The notes beneath the pieces are model-generated. The model searched no databases and was not told where the DNA came from. It saw only the letters and a program-made list of their open reading frames with translations. A stretch of 64,000 bases of DNA from Sphingobacterium spiritivorum. Lineage in GTDB: Bacteria > Bacteroidota > Bacteroidia > Sphingobacteriales > Sphingobacteriaceae. Both the position numbers and the translations under genes were made by a program. Below, piece by piece: positions 52,522-61,521 of this stretch. Positions within the stretch are counted from its first letter, which is position 1. Each line of letters starts with the position of its first letter. The stretch lies in the NCBI RefSeq assembly GCF_016725325.1, contig NZ_CP068083.1:1488001-1552000 (forward strand), in the 5' to 3' direction.

Positions 52522-52659
52522 ATAAATTCCCTCTCCCAATGGGGTGAATTGCAAACATATTTCCCCTCCTCGAAGACTCCTGAAAAACCGAAGGAGCTAA
52601 AGTTTAGGGAAGTTAAAAAGTTAGAAGGCCTGAAAGATGAGAAAGTACTTTTAAATCTT

Positions 52660-52667
52660 TACTTTTG
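52660..52667 (+). promoter_or_regulatory. Candidate -7 element for prfB
   Basis: TACTTTTG fits TAnnTTTG and ends only 4 nt before the prfB ATG at 52672, so the mRNA could have almost no leader. No clear -33 TTTG; another promoter further upstream is possible. Confidence 0.35.
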
Positions 52668-52671
52668 ATAC

Positions 52672-53755
52672 ATGACCAAAGAACATATTCAAGACTTGAG
52701 GGATCGCGTAACATCCCTGAGGAGGCATCTTTGACATTGATGTCAAGAAAGAAGAAATCAATCAGGAACAGGAGCTAACACTTGCCCCCACTTTTTGGGA
52801 CGACTCCAAAGCTGCCGAAAAAGTACTTCACGCTATCAAAACAAAAAAAGTATGGACTGAACATTTTGATCAGGTCGCATCAGCGGTAGAAGACACGGTG
52901 GTGATGTACGAATTTTTCCAAAGCGGTGATGCGACAGAACAGGAACTGGAAAGTCAATATCAAACCGCTTTACAGGACATCGAAGAGCTTGAATTTAAAA
53001 ACATGCTCAGTGCTGAAGAGGATCAGCTCGATGCAATCTTACAGATCACCGCGGGTGCCGGTGGAACAGAAAGTTGTGACTGGGCTGCAATGCTTATGCG
53101 GATGTACATTATGTGGGGAGAAAAGCATGGTTTTAAAGTCACCGAACAGGACTCTCAGGAAGGAGATGTTGCAGGGATTAAGACTGTTACACTACAGTTT
53201 TCAGGAAACTTCTCCTATGGTTATCTGAAAGGTGAAAATGGAGTACATCGTCTTGTACGGATCTCTCCGTTTGACTCTAATGCCAAACGACATACCTCAT
53301 TTGCATCCGTGTATGTATATCCGCTGATCGATGATAATATCGAAATCGATGTTAAGGACTCTGAAATCGAATGGGATACATTCCGGTCAGGTGGAGCAGG
53401 AGGACAGAACGTCAATAAAGTAGAAACTGCAGTACGTCTGCACCACAAACCGACGGGTATTATTATCAAAAATCAGGAGACCCGATCACAGCTCCAAAAT
53501 AAAGAGAATGCACTACGCCTTCTAAAATCACAGCTATATGAGATAGAGATGCGTAAGCGTCAGGAAGCTACTGCTGCTATCGAAGGTTCCAAGAAAAAGA
53601 TCGAATGGGGTTCGCAGATCCGAAATTATGTACTGCATCCTTATAAACTGGTCAAAGACCTCAGAACAAGCGTAGAAACATCAAACACTCAAGCCGTATT
53701 GGATGGAGATATTGACCTGTTCCTGAAAGCTTATCTGATGGAATTCGGCGGATAA
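52672..53755 (+). CDS. prfB: Peptide chain release factor 2, with programmed +1 frameshift
   Basis: RF2 reads UGA and UAA stops. The gene starts at ATG 52672, reads 20 codons, and meets an in-frame TGA at 52732-52734. A +1 shift at CTT TGA C continues in the second frame to 53755, giving about 360 residues, the normal RF2 length. The slippery site has an AGGAGG at 52720-52725 at the same distance as in E. coli, so the low-RF2 feedback should be retained. RF2 features after the shift: [15 protein letters not shown] with the SPF stop-reading motif near 205, and [16 protein letters not shown] with the GGQ motif near 245. A start at 52898 would lose the N-terminal domain. Ends at a strong terminator. 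Confidence 0.97.
52717..52735 (+). promoter_or_regulatory. prfB programmed frameshift site
   Basis: The order is CTG, then AGGAGG (52720-52725), CAT, CTT, TGA and C (52735). It matches the classical prfB site (Shine-Dalgarno-like element, CUU slippery codon, UGA stop, C context). It regulates RF2 by RF2 abundance. Confidence 0.95.
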
Positions 53756-53760
53756 GTATA

Positions 53761-53798
53761 AAACAAAAGAACAGGGAAAATTCCCTGTTCTTTTGTTT
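53761..53798. terminator. Bidirectional terminator between prfB and dcd
   Basis: An 18-bp perfect stem (53761-53778 with 53781-53798; core GAACAGGGAA/TTCCCTGTTC) has A-rich and T-rich outer parts, so it suits both converging genes. Confidence 0.93.
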
Positions 53799-53812
53799 CT
53801 ATAGTCTGCTCT

Positions 53813-54349
53813 CTAAAAAGAGTTTTTCCACATCATACTCTCTACAGGGCGCACCGTTTTACTATTGTATTTGGCATTTCCCTTCGTATTATACAAGGTC
53901 TCGATGTCCCCTTCAACAGCAAAATAAATCAACTGTCCGATAGGCATACCCGGATACACGCGAACGGGCTGTGCTACAGAAATCTCAAGCGTCCATGTAT
54001 TGCAAAAACCTACATCGCCCTTTCCTGCTGTCGCATGGATATCAATTCCCAGTCGTCCTGTACTGGATTTTCCTTCTAAAAAAGGGACATGCTTATGTGT
54101 TTCCGTATATTCCAGTGTCACACCCAAATACAATGTATTAGGCTCTAACACATACCCTTCAGCCGGGATCTCAAAGTGTGTGATCTGGTTATGTTGTTTT
54201 GCGTCCAGCACGCGATCCTTATATGTTGCCAGATATTTGCCCAGATGCACATCGTAAGAATTAGTTCCTAAGCAACTGCGGTCAAATGGTTCGATGACGA
54301 TTGTTCCGGCATCAATTTCTTCCAGTATTCTTTTGTCCGATAAAATCAT
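53813..54349 (-). CDS. dcd: dCTP deaminase
   Basis: 178 residues from the ATG at 54347-54349; the frame extends to a TTG at 54400, but the ATG start (MILSDKRILEEIDAG) is the family's usual beginning. Dcd makes dUTP from dCTP for thymidylate synthesis. Motifs: IEPFDRSCLGTNSYDVHLG near 30, FLEGKSSTGRLGIDIHATAGKGDVGFCNTWTLEI near 105-140 with the catalytic Glu (in TLEI), and PGMPIGQLIYF. No dut gene is near. It cannot be ruled out that it is the bifunctional dUMP-forming type, but the sequence fits monofunctional Dcd better. Confidence 0.93.
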   Translation of the reverse strand: MILSDKRILEEIDAGTIVIEPFDRSCLGTNSYDVHLGKYLATYKDRVLDAKQHNQITHFEIPAEGYVLEPNTLYLGVTLEYTETHKHVPFLEGKSSTGRLGIDIHATAGKGDVGFCNTWTLEISVAQPVRVYPGMPIGQLIYFAVEGDIETLYNTKGNAKYNSKTVRPVESMMWKNSF

Positions 54350-54397
54350 GTTTTGTAAAAATAGACTGACCGGGATAACCCCCACATTGTCAGCCTC

Positions 54398-54405
54398 CAA
54401 AAATA
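54398..54405 (-). promoter_or_regulatory. Candidate -7 element for dcd
   Basis: On the minus strand TATTTTTG fits TAnnTTTG, 48 nt before the ATG at 54349. It overlaps the alternative TTG start at 54400, arguing for the ATG. Confidence 0.35.
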
Positions 54406-54559
54406 CAGTTTTGCCTCAGAATTATGACCATATATTCCGAATTTTATTTAAACCACTTACTTTCCTTTGTGGATTGCCACAAACATTGTGACAGATCTGT
54501 TTGATTTTAGTCCGGGTCTGCGTAACTTGCAGTATAATCAACGATCATACTGTACTGAG

Positions 54560-55198
54560 ATGGCTTTAGCATACCTCCGAGAATTAGATGAACATACTAA
54601 ACTTGCTATCTGGAAGATAGAAGAATCTGCTGAAGAACTGTTGGCAAAACTTCAACTGGATACGCGTGAGAAAGCGCTTCTGGATTCTTTTGGAAAAGGC
54701 AAACGAAGCCTTCACTGGATGACAACCCGTGTTCTATTACGTTATCTCCTGCAAACTGATCAGTATATTGATTGTCCTTCAGATGAAAACGGTAAGCCTT
54801 ATCTGACAAATTTTCCCTACAAAATATCGCTTACACATTCCTATGATTACGCAGCTGTGTTGATAAGTTCTAAAGGAGAAGTAGGAATTGATCTGGAAAT
54901 TGTAAAAGATAAAGTCATCAGAATCAAACATAAGTTTCTGAAACCGGAAGAACTTGCTTTTATACAAGGCGAACAAAGTATAGAACAGCTTTATGCCTGC
55001 TGGTGCGCAAAGGAAGCCATATATAAATTACAGGGCAATAAAGGGGTCTCCTTCCTGAATAATATGACCATACTGCCTTTTGAATATCAGGCACAGGGAA
55101 TTCTTAAACTTCAACTAGAAATCAACCAGATCCGCACGACATATAACGTGTATTATGAAAAATTCGGCGAATATATGCTTGGATATGCTATTGAATAA
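54560..55198 (+). CDS. 4'-phosphopantetheinyl transferase superfamily protein
   Basis: About 212 residues from the ATG at 54560; earlier TTG (54467) and GTG (54488) codons are in frame but give an unusual N-terminus. The family attaches phosphopantetheine to carrier proteins. Motifs: LAIWKIEESAEELL, HWMTTRVLLRYLL near 52, DENGKPYL near 75, KISLTHSYDYAAVLIS near 88, VGIDLEIVKDKVIRIKHKFL near 108 with the metal-binding Asp, and WCAKEAIYKLQG near 150. It is Sfp-like by its WxxKEA motif. It converges on the enoyl-CoA hydratase gene 18 nt downstream. Which carrier it serves is unknown. Confidence 0.9.
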   Translation: MALAYLRELDEHTKLAIWKIEESAEELLAKLQLDTREKALLDSFGKGKRSLHWMTTRVLLRYLLQTDQYIDCPSDENGKPYLTNFPYKISLTHSYDYAAVLISSKGEVGIDLEIVKDKVIRIKHKFLKPEELAFIQGEQSIEQLYACWCAKEAIYKLQGNKGVSFLNNMTILPFEYQAQGILKLQLEINQIRTTYNVYYEKFGEYMLGYAIE

Positions 55199-55216
55199 GT
55201 TAAAGTAGTCCCGAAA

Positions 55217-55990
55217 CTAAAAATTTGGTTTGCGTTTCTCTACAAAAGCAGATACCCCTTCAATAAAATCAGGCTGCCCAAAGCATTTTCCAAATTCAGA
55301 TATTTCTATTTTATAACCGTTCTCCTCTTTTGAAATACTGGCATTAATAGCTCTGATAGCAGCTTTAACAGATGTTTTGGACCTTGAAAAAATATTTGTC
55401 AATATCTCTTCTGCTTTAGAAAGAAGATTCTCTGTCTCCGTAACGTGATTGACCACACCCCATGATAAAGCCTCTTCCGAAGTAATCATATTGCCGGACA
55501 GTATCATTTCCATAGCTTTCCCTCGCCCTACAAGATCTGTCAAACGCTGTGTCCCTCCATATCCGGGTATTAATCCTAAGGAAGCTTCCGGGAGACCCAA
55601 TTTGGCTGATACAGCTGCAACACGCATATGACAGGCCAATGCCAGTTCCAGACCTCCACCTAATGCAAAGCCGTTAATGGCAGCTATGACTGGTTTGTCA
55701 AAATTATAAATCCGATCCATCACCTTGTGCCCTGAAGCAGCTAGTAGCCGGCCTTCTTCTTCATTTAACGACTGAAATTCTTTAATATCTGCGCCTGCAA
55801 TAAATGCCTTTGATCCTGCTCCTGTGACAATCACACCCCAGATATCCTGATCTTGAGCAATGTCATCCAATACCGTACTCAACTCCTCAAATGTTTTTGT
55901 ATTAAGTGCATTCAACTGCTGCTCGCGATTGAAAGTAACATAACAAACATGGTTTTGTTTTTTTACTAAAAGATTTTCAAGTGCATTCAT
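55217..55990 (-). CDS. Enoyl-CoA hydratase/isomerase family protein
   Basis: 257 residues, the standard crotonase length. Motifs: NREQQLNALNTKTFEEL near 22, AGSKAFIAGADIKEF near 58 (oxyanion hole), INGFALGGGLELALACHMRVAA near 105 with one catalytic Glu, and KLGLPEASLGLIPGYGGTQRL near 135 with the second. Having both Glu residues suggests a true hydratase acting on 2-enoyl-CoA or crotonyl-CoA. It starts 4 nt after the stop of the DUF5686 gene, so both are probably on one transcript. Confidence 0.94.
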   Translation of the reverse strand: MNALENLLVKKQNHVCYVTFNREQQLNALNTKTFEELSTVLDDIAQDQDIWGVIVTGAGSKAFIAGADIKEFQSLNEEEGRLLAASGHKVMDRIYNFDKPVIAAINGFALGGGLELALACHMRVAAVSAKLGLPEASLGLIPGYGGTQRLTDLVGRGKAMEMILSGNMITSEEALSWGVVNHVTETENLLSKAEEILTNIFSRSKTSVKAAIRAINASISKEENGYKIEISEFGKCFGQPDFIEGVSAFVEKRKPNF

Positions 55991-55994
55991 CTCA

Positions 55995-58526
55995 TTAAAA
56001 ATTAAAGTGTACTGTTAAACGAACTTTTTCTCTCCGGACATTATCATATTCCCGGTAAGAAAGTCTTTTGACATATTCAACGGTAAAAAACCGAAAAACA
56101 TTTTCTACTCCCACTGTTGCTTCCATATAGGGCGTCTGATCAATCGTACGCGTTACGATTCTTCCATCGTCATCTTTATCAAAATAAACAACTTCATTGC
56201 TGATATAGGGATTATTATGCGGAGAAAGGTCCCCGTAAAACATCCGGAGACGCCACAACTCCCTCCATTTTAATTTTTTGATCAGTGGGATCTTATTCAG
56301 CAAAAATCCCTGCAGCCGATGATCTATAGCAAACTTCACATACCTGTCTGCCGCAAATTCCATGCTATTCATCATAAAATAGTCCACCGTGTGTCGGTCC
56401 TGTTCAATCTGAACATTCGGTATTTCTAATAACGGATAAGGCAATGTTCCCCATATTTTACCTACGCCAGCTGTAAGGTCAGCAGTCCCCAGCTGATTCA
56501 GAAAAAGGCGCTTGGATACGGCAAACCGCAATGCACTGTAGTTGTACTCTCCTCCGAGAAAACCTTTCACCCCTTGATTATACTGAAGGGTAAAGACAGG
56601 ATATTTATCAATAATGGGAGTTCGTGTAAGATTTCTATAATAAAAGTTTTCATTTGGTGCCCACCTCAGTTGCATTTCCACATCGTTCGTCACTATACGT
56701 GGCAGCGTCTCACCGGCATGAATCCCTGTTTTGTTAAACACAAGTGTACCTGCAGTTTCCCTTCTGAAATAAGTAAATCCGGTACTTACGCTGATATGGT
56801 TTCCAAATTCCCAAACATGATTTAATTTATAGGCATCATTGAATAAAAATTTCTCCGGCTTAGTACCACTAAAGGAAGCAAAGAAACTGTCTCCTTTCTT
56901 AAAACCAATACCACGTCCCGGCTCCATGACATCATGTTGTACTGTCCCCTCAATATAGTGAGCAGGGAAGGTCGTCACCGATTTATTATTAAGTGAGAAT
57001 GCGGATCTCAGATAATATTTCATTTTCCTGTCTTTGACTCCATAGGCCAGATAACCCTCCAGGTATACTTTTTCAGAAAGCTGTCCGGTAGTCCGTCCGC
57101 CAAACCGGATACGATTTCCTTCGACTTCATTAAAACTATAGGTATACTCAAGCGGTCCGAATTCTACAGGCCCTGCATTATGAAAGCCCTGCGCCAGTAA
57201 ATAGCCTATAGCCATCAGACGCTTGAAGCTTTTCATATTATTGAGCGAATCGGTATTGGAGTAGACCGTTTGCTCGATCTTATTCAGCGGAATGGGGCGC
57301 TGCCGCTCCAAAATAGCCGTATCCTGACTTGCTGAAGCTAGCATTTCAGTAGGAGCTCCTTCAAATATCTTAGCCGGAATCTGGCTTTTAAAATCCCATT
57401 TCGAATTGAAGGCAACCCTGCGACCAAATAAAGCATCGTCTTTCCTGCCTCCGAAAAGAATCAACAGATCTGACTTCCGAAGAAACATAAACCCGTCGGC
57501 ATTAGGATCGTAGTGCAGACTGATCAAAATATCGTTTATCCAGTTTAAATTAGCTTCCTTACCAACAGCAAGTTCAGCCTGCCGCACGGCATACCGGCCA
57601 TCTGTGGTGACCTGCAATGTACCACTGAACAGGAGATCCTGCTTATTCTTAGGCTCAAATGCCAGCTCTACAAATGTGCCGTCGACCGTCTGTATGGTAT
57701 CCTGAATATAAAACCGGTAAAACAATTTCGCTTCGTCTGCAATCGGACTTAGAAAAAGTTTATTGATAATAAAAATACTGGGATCATAGATATCAACCGG
57801 ACGGAACTGATAATTGAGATATTGTTGAATATTGGCATTATTGATATACCGGGGATCAAATTCTGTCTTCTTGTGAGACTTTATAAGCTTCTTATATTTT
57901 GAAGGATCTGTCTGTGAGTAGACATCCGAAAGATTTTCTTCCATATACATCGGCAGAAGCGCCTTCCCCTTTATGGATGCAGTATCAAGGTTCTTAAAAA
58001 TAAATTTCAATTTCCCCATCCGTTTCTCCATTGCCTTTCGAGGATCAACAAGCCCGAACTGAACTTTTTCATACTCTTCAAACTGCACCTGATTTAACGA
58101 ACGAAGCCGGTTATCTTTTTTATGTTTTATGACAAGATCAATCAACTCCAAAGCCGGATCGTCCTTTTTTGATTTTGATCTTTTGGAAATAGTGACCATT
58201 TCCAACATATTATCGGCATAATCCAATTCGACATTAAGTTGTTGCAAGGAATCTTTAGTGATAGGCAGATTAACGGCGGTATAACCCATTGCCCTGAATT
58301 GGATAGAAGTCTGATTTTGGTTGGCAAGAATTGCAAAATTACCCGATGTATCAGTAGAAGTCCCCAGGTTTCCAGGGGCTAATACGATAGTCGCACGGGG
58401 AATTCCATGTCCTGTGTTCTTGTCCACAACCCTTCCTTTGATCGTCAGTTGACCAAGAGCAGGACAAGTTATCAGTAGTAGGAATCCAACAAGTAAAATA
58501 TAATCGAGTTTCTTATTGTATATCAT
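55995..58526 (-). CDS. DUF5686 and carboxypeptidase-like regulatory domain protein
   Basis: About 843 residues from the ATG at 58524-58526; the open frame extends to 58619, but that part lies in the nuoN terminator. Signal peptide (DYILLVGFLLLITCPALGQ), then a carboxypeptidase-like regulatory domain (about 22-110; LTIKGRVVDKNTGHGIPRATIVLAP). The remaining ~700 residues match DUF5686, predicted to form an outer-membrane beta-barrel; late segments are rich in aromatic strands and it ends in KVRLTVHFNF, a beta-barrel type C-terminus with terminal Phe. Function unknown. It precedes an enoyl-CoA hydratase gene by 4 nt, with no obvious functional link. Confidence 0.88.
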   Translation of the reverse strand: MIYNKKLDYILLVGFLLLITCPALGQLTIKGRVVDKNTGHGIPRATIVLAPGNLGTSTDTSGNFAILANQNQTSIQFRAMGYTAVNLPITKDSLQQLNVELDYADNMLEMVTISKRSKSKKDDPALELIDLVIKHKKDNRLRSLNQVQFEEYEKVQFGLVDPRKAMEKRMGKLKFIFKNLDTASIKGKALLPMYMEENLSDVYSQTDPSKYKKLIKSHKKTEFDPRYINNANIQQYLNYQFRPVDIYDPSIFIINKLFLSPIADEAKLFYRFYIQDTIQTVDGTFVELAFEPKNKQDLLFSGTLQVTTDGRYAVRQAELAVGKEANLNWINDILISLHYDPNADGFMFLRKSDLLILFGGRKDDALFGRRVAFNSKWDFKSQIPAKIFEGAPTEMLASASQDTAILERQRPIPLNKIEQTVYSNTDSLNNMKSFKRLMAIGYLLAQGFHNAGPVEFGPLEYTYSFNEVEGNRIRFGGRTTGQLSEKVYLEGYLAYGVKDRKMKYYLRSAFSLNNKSVTTFPAHYIEGTVQHDVMEPGRGIGFKKGDSFFASFSGTKPEKFLFNDAYKLNHVWEFGNHISVSTGFTYFRRETAGTLVFNKTGIHAGETLPRIVTNDVEMQLRWAPNENFYYRNLTRTPIIDKYPVFTLQYNQGVKGFLGGEYNYSALRFAVSKRLFLNQLGTADLTAGVGKIWGTLPYPLLEIPNVQIEQDRHTVDYFMMNSMEFAADRYVKFAIDHRLQGFLLNKIPLIKKLKWRELWRLRMFYGDLSPHNNPYISNEVVYFDKDDDGRIVTRTIDQTPYMEATVGVENVFRFFTVEYVKRLSYREYDNVRREKVRLTVHFNF

Positions 58527-58585
58527 TCTTAAATCCTGCACCCGTATAAATATACAATTTGTAAACTGAGAATAAAACTTATAAC

Positions 58586-58616
58586 AAAAAAATGCATGGT
58601 AGTGTACCATGCATTT
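58586..58616 (-). terminator. Terminator of the nuo operon
   Basis: AAATGCATGGTA (58590-58601) pairs with TACCATGCATTT (58605-58616) around a GTG loop; on the minus strand a T-run follows (58586-58592). It lies 23 nt after the nuoN stop. Confidence 0.93.
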
Positions 58617-58638
58617 CAATTTTTTCGATTTATTATAA

Positions 58639-60024
58639 TCAAATAAGCTTTATCAAACAATCCGGATAAATACCTATCAAGACTGTTAACAAGACTGCAA
58701 TAAGGAAAACAAAAGAATAATTAACAGGAATATTAACCTTTGAAGTTCCCGGCTCACTTTCTCTGAAATACATCGCTACGACCACACGCAGATAATAAAA
58801 TACGCCAATCACAGCATTGACCGCTGCCAGAATCAACAGCACAATATGGTAATTGTTCATCGCTATGGTGAACATCATAAATTTACCTATAAAACCTGCT
58901 GTCAGAGGAATACCTGCCAGAGAAAGCATTGCCACTGTCACAACAAGTGCAAGCCAGGGATTACGTTTTGCAAGTCCGTTAAAGGCAGAAAAATTATCCG
59001 AACCCACCTCACGTTTTACAAGGATCAAAGCGCCGAAAGCAATAACTGTAGCTAAGGAATACGCTGTCGCATAAGCCAGAATTGCACTCGCCGATTGATT
59101 ACCAATCGAAATAACAGCAAATAACATATAACCAGCATGCGCTATACTGGAATACGCAAGCATACGCTTAAACGAGTGCTGCATTAATGCTGAAATATTA
59201 CCGATGAACAATGTTATAATAGCAATGGTTAGTAATATTGGTGTCCAGTATTCATTTAGTGGTACAAAAGCGGAACTAAAAAGACGCAGCATCCCGGCAA
59301 AAGAGGCGGCTTTGACAACCGTACTCATGTAGCTGGTAATCAGAATTGGAGCACCGTCATAGACATCAGGCGTCCAGAAATGAAAAGGAGCAGCCCCAAC
59401 TTTAAAACATAATCCCACAATCAGAAATAAAATTCCGGCATAGAATAACGGAGAAATATCATGCGGATGAGCAATGACATAGCCTTTAATTACTTCCAGA
59501 TCAAAAGAACCTGAAGCGCCATAAATAAGGGCGATCCCAAACAACAGAAATCCGGTGGAGAATGCACCCATAAGGAAATATTTCAAGGACGCTTCATTAG
59601 ATGCAAAATCCTGCTTTCGGATACCTACAAGAATATATAAAGCTACCGACATAATTTCTATGCCTATAAAAAGCATCGCAAAGTTATGATAGGAATTAAC
59701 TAATATAGCTCCAGTCAGGGAAAACAAAATTAAAGCATAATATTCTGCAACATGTTCACTAATTGACCAAAAATATTCTTTGGATAGTAACAGAACCAAT
59801 GCTGTAATAAGAATAGAAAGCACAGAGAAACCTATTGCGAAGTGATCAAATATAATCATCCCGCTATAAAGAGGTTCAGCAACTTTGTTCCAATCCAATA
59901 TTAGAAAAACCAATGCACCGGCCAATCCCAGCAGTGTAACAGGCAATAAGGCATTTTTAGCCTTATACAGTCCCATGTATAATACTAATATTCCTAATAA
60001 AGACAGCGTAATAATCGCACCCAT
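58639..60024 (-). CDS. nuoN: NADH-quinone oxidoreductase subunit N
   Basis: 461 residues, about 14 predicted helices. NuoN is an antiporter-like proton-pumping subunit of complex I. Motifs: LLFIGIEIMSVALYILVGIRK near 115 with the helix Glu, GASGSFDLEVI, FKVGAAPFHFWTPDVYDGAP near 205 with the central Lys, and MLAYSSIAHAGYMLF near 285, typical of this subunit. It is the last gene of the minus-strand cluster and follows nuoM by 34 nt. Confidence 0.96.
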   Translation of the reverse strand: MGAIITLSLLGILVLYMGLYKAKNALLPVTLLGLAGALVFLILDWNKVAEPLYSGMIIFDHFAIGFSVLSILITALVLLLSKEYFWSISEHVAEYYALILFSLTGAILVNSYHNFAMLFIGIEIMSVALYILVGIRKQDFASNEASLKYFLMGAFSTGFLLFGIALIYGASGSFDLEVIKGYVIAHPHDISPLFYAGILFLIVGLCFKVGAAPFHFWTPDVYDGAPILITSYMSTVVKAASFAGMLRLFSSAFVPLNEYWTPILLTIAIITLFIGNISALMQHSFKRMLAYSSIAHAGYMLFAVISIGNQSASAILAYATAYSLATVIAFGALILVKREVGSDNFSAFNGLAKRNPWLALVVTVAMLSLAGIPLTAGFIGKFMMFTIAMNNYHIVLLILAAVNAVIGVFYYLRVVVAMYFRESEPGTSKVNIPVNYSFVFLIAVLLTVLIGIYPDCLIKLI

Positions 60025-60058
60025 AAATAAATCGTTCTAATATTTTGTCGCTATAATT

Positions 60059-61504
60059 CTAAAATTTCACCTGCTGAAGCAATTGTTGTACAGAAGCTTC
60101 TGACAAGCCCAATAAACCATTTGGAGTAACACCGATATAGATAATGGCTACCACAACGATACTCAGTAATACTATTTCATGTCCGCTGATATCCGTAACA
60201 TGACTATTTTGTTCCTTTAATGGTCCCAACATAGATTTTTGGTAAAGACGCAGCATATATACTGCTCCTAATATCAGTGTAAGTCCGGCAAAGACAGCAT
60301 ACCAGAAGCCATATTGATAAACGCCCATCAACAACAAAAACTCTCCTACAAAACCATTTGTCAACGGCAACCCTACAGCCCCCATCACAATAATCAGAAA
60401 GAATATGGCCAGGTTAGGCATACGCTTGGCTAATCCGCCAAGGTCAGCCAAAGATCTCGTTCCGGTCTTACTTGCTATAATATCCAACACATAGAATAAC
60501 CCGATAACAGATATACCGTGATTGATCATCTGTATCATCGCTCCCTGCAATCCCTGCAGGTTCCACGCAAACACTCCGGCACTGATCAGTCCCACGTGCG
60601 CAATAGAAGAATAGGCAATCAGGCGTTTTATATCTTTTTGCTGGATAGCAATAATAGAAGCATACACAATTCCGATAACCGCCAATATCATAGCAATATG
60701 GCCATATTCAGCCACTCCTTCCGGTGCAATTGGGATCAACCAGCGGATCAGACCATAGATACCCATTTTTAACATGATACCAGCCAGTAACATCGTACCT
60801 ACAGTTGGTGCGTTGGTATAAGTATTAGGTTGCCATGTATGAAATGGAAACAAAGGAATCTTGATTGCAAAAGCAAGGAAAAATGCCCAGAAAATCCAAC
60901 GTTGCACAGATCCGGTCAGATCAAGTGCAGCAAAGGAACTCCATTCAAAATCCTTATTCACAGTTTGTTGTTGCAAATAGATAATCGCAACCAACATAAA
61001 AATACTTCCAAGGAAAGTATAAACGAAAAACTTTAAATTCACACGTATCCGGTCACCCTCGCCCCAAAGCGCACAGATAAAGTAAATCGGAATCAATGCA
61101 ATCTCCCATCCTACATAAAATGTAAAAGCATCTAAAGCCGTAAATACCAATACCAGACCGGCCTGCATAAAAGCGACCAAAGCATACAGATTACCTTTGT
61201 ACGTTTTAGAGAACGTTGATAATACGATCAAAGGCATAAGTGCATTTGTCAGTAAGACCAGAGGTAAACTGATCCCATCCAATCCGATATGAAAATGTAT
61301 TCCTAAACTCTCAATCCAGCTATAGTTTTGTTCAAACTGTACACTGGCATCAGGAACAAACTGACACAGAAAAGGAATTGTGAAAGCTAATTGCAGTAAA
61401 GACAAAGTCAATGCAATGATCTGAGCAGGTTGCGAATTCTTCACAAATGCCAGAACACCAGCACTAATCAGTGGTAATAAAAGCAGTATAAAAAGGTTAG
61501 TCAT
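60059..61504 (-). CDS. nuoM: NADH-quinone oxidoreductase subunit M
   Basis: 481 residues. NuoM is the second antiporter-like subunit in the complex I membrane arm. Motifs: YVGWEIALIPIYFICALWG near 130 with the conserved Glu, IKIPLFPFHTWQPNTYTNAPTVGTMLLAGIMLKMGIYGLIRW near 215-250 with the pump Lys, and KRLIAYSSIAHVGLISAG near 295. It lies between nuoL (17 nt) and nuoN. Confidence 0.97.
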   Translation of the reverse strand: MTNLFILLLLPLISAGVLAFVKNSQPAQIIALTLSLLQLAFTIPFLCQFVPDASVQFEQNYSWIESLGIHFHIGLDGISLPLVLLTNALMPLIVLSTFSKTYKGNLYALVAFMQAGLVLVFTALDAFTFYVGWEIALIPIYFICALWGEGDRIRVNLKFFVYTFLGSIFMLVAIIYLQQQTVNKDFEWSSFAALDLTGSVQRWIFWAFFLAFAIKIPLFPFHTWQPNTYTNAPTVGTMLLAGIMLKMGIYGLIRWLIPIAPEGVAEYGHIAMILAVIGIVYASIIAIQQKDIKRLIAYSSIAHVGLISAGVFAWNLQGLQGAMIQMINHGISVIGLFYVLDIIASKTGTRSLADLGGLAKRMPNLAIFFLIIVMGAVGLPLTNGFVGEFLLLMGVYQYGFWYAVFAGLTLILGAVYMLRLYQKSMLGPLKEQNSHVTDISGHEIVLLSIVVVAIIYIGVTPNGLLGLSEASVQQLLQQVKF

Positions 61505-61521
61505 CTATACAATTATTTTCA

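Noticed and set aside
54467..54559. TTG/GTG starts upstream of the phosphopantetheinyl transferase
   Set aside because: The family normally begins close to the LAIWKIEE segment; the ATG at 54560 fits that better.
58527..58619. A 31-residue N-terminal extension of the DUF5686 protein
   Set aside because: It lies on the nuoN terminator hairpin, and the ATG at 58526 gives a normal signal peptide.
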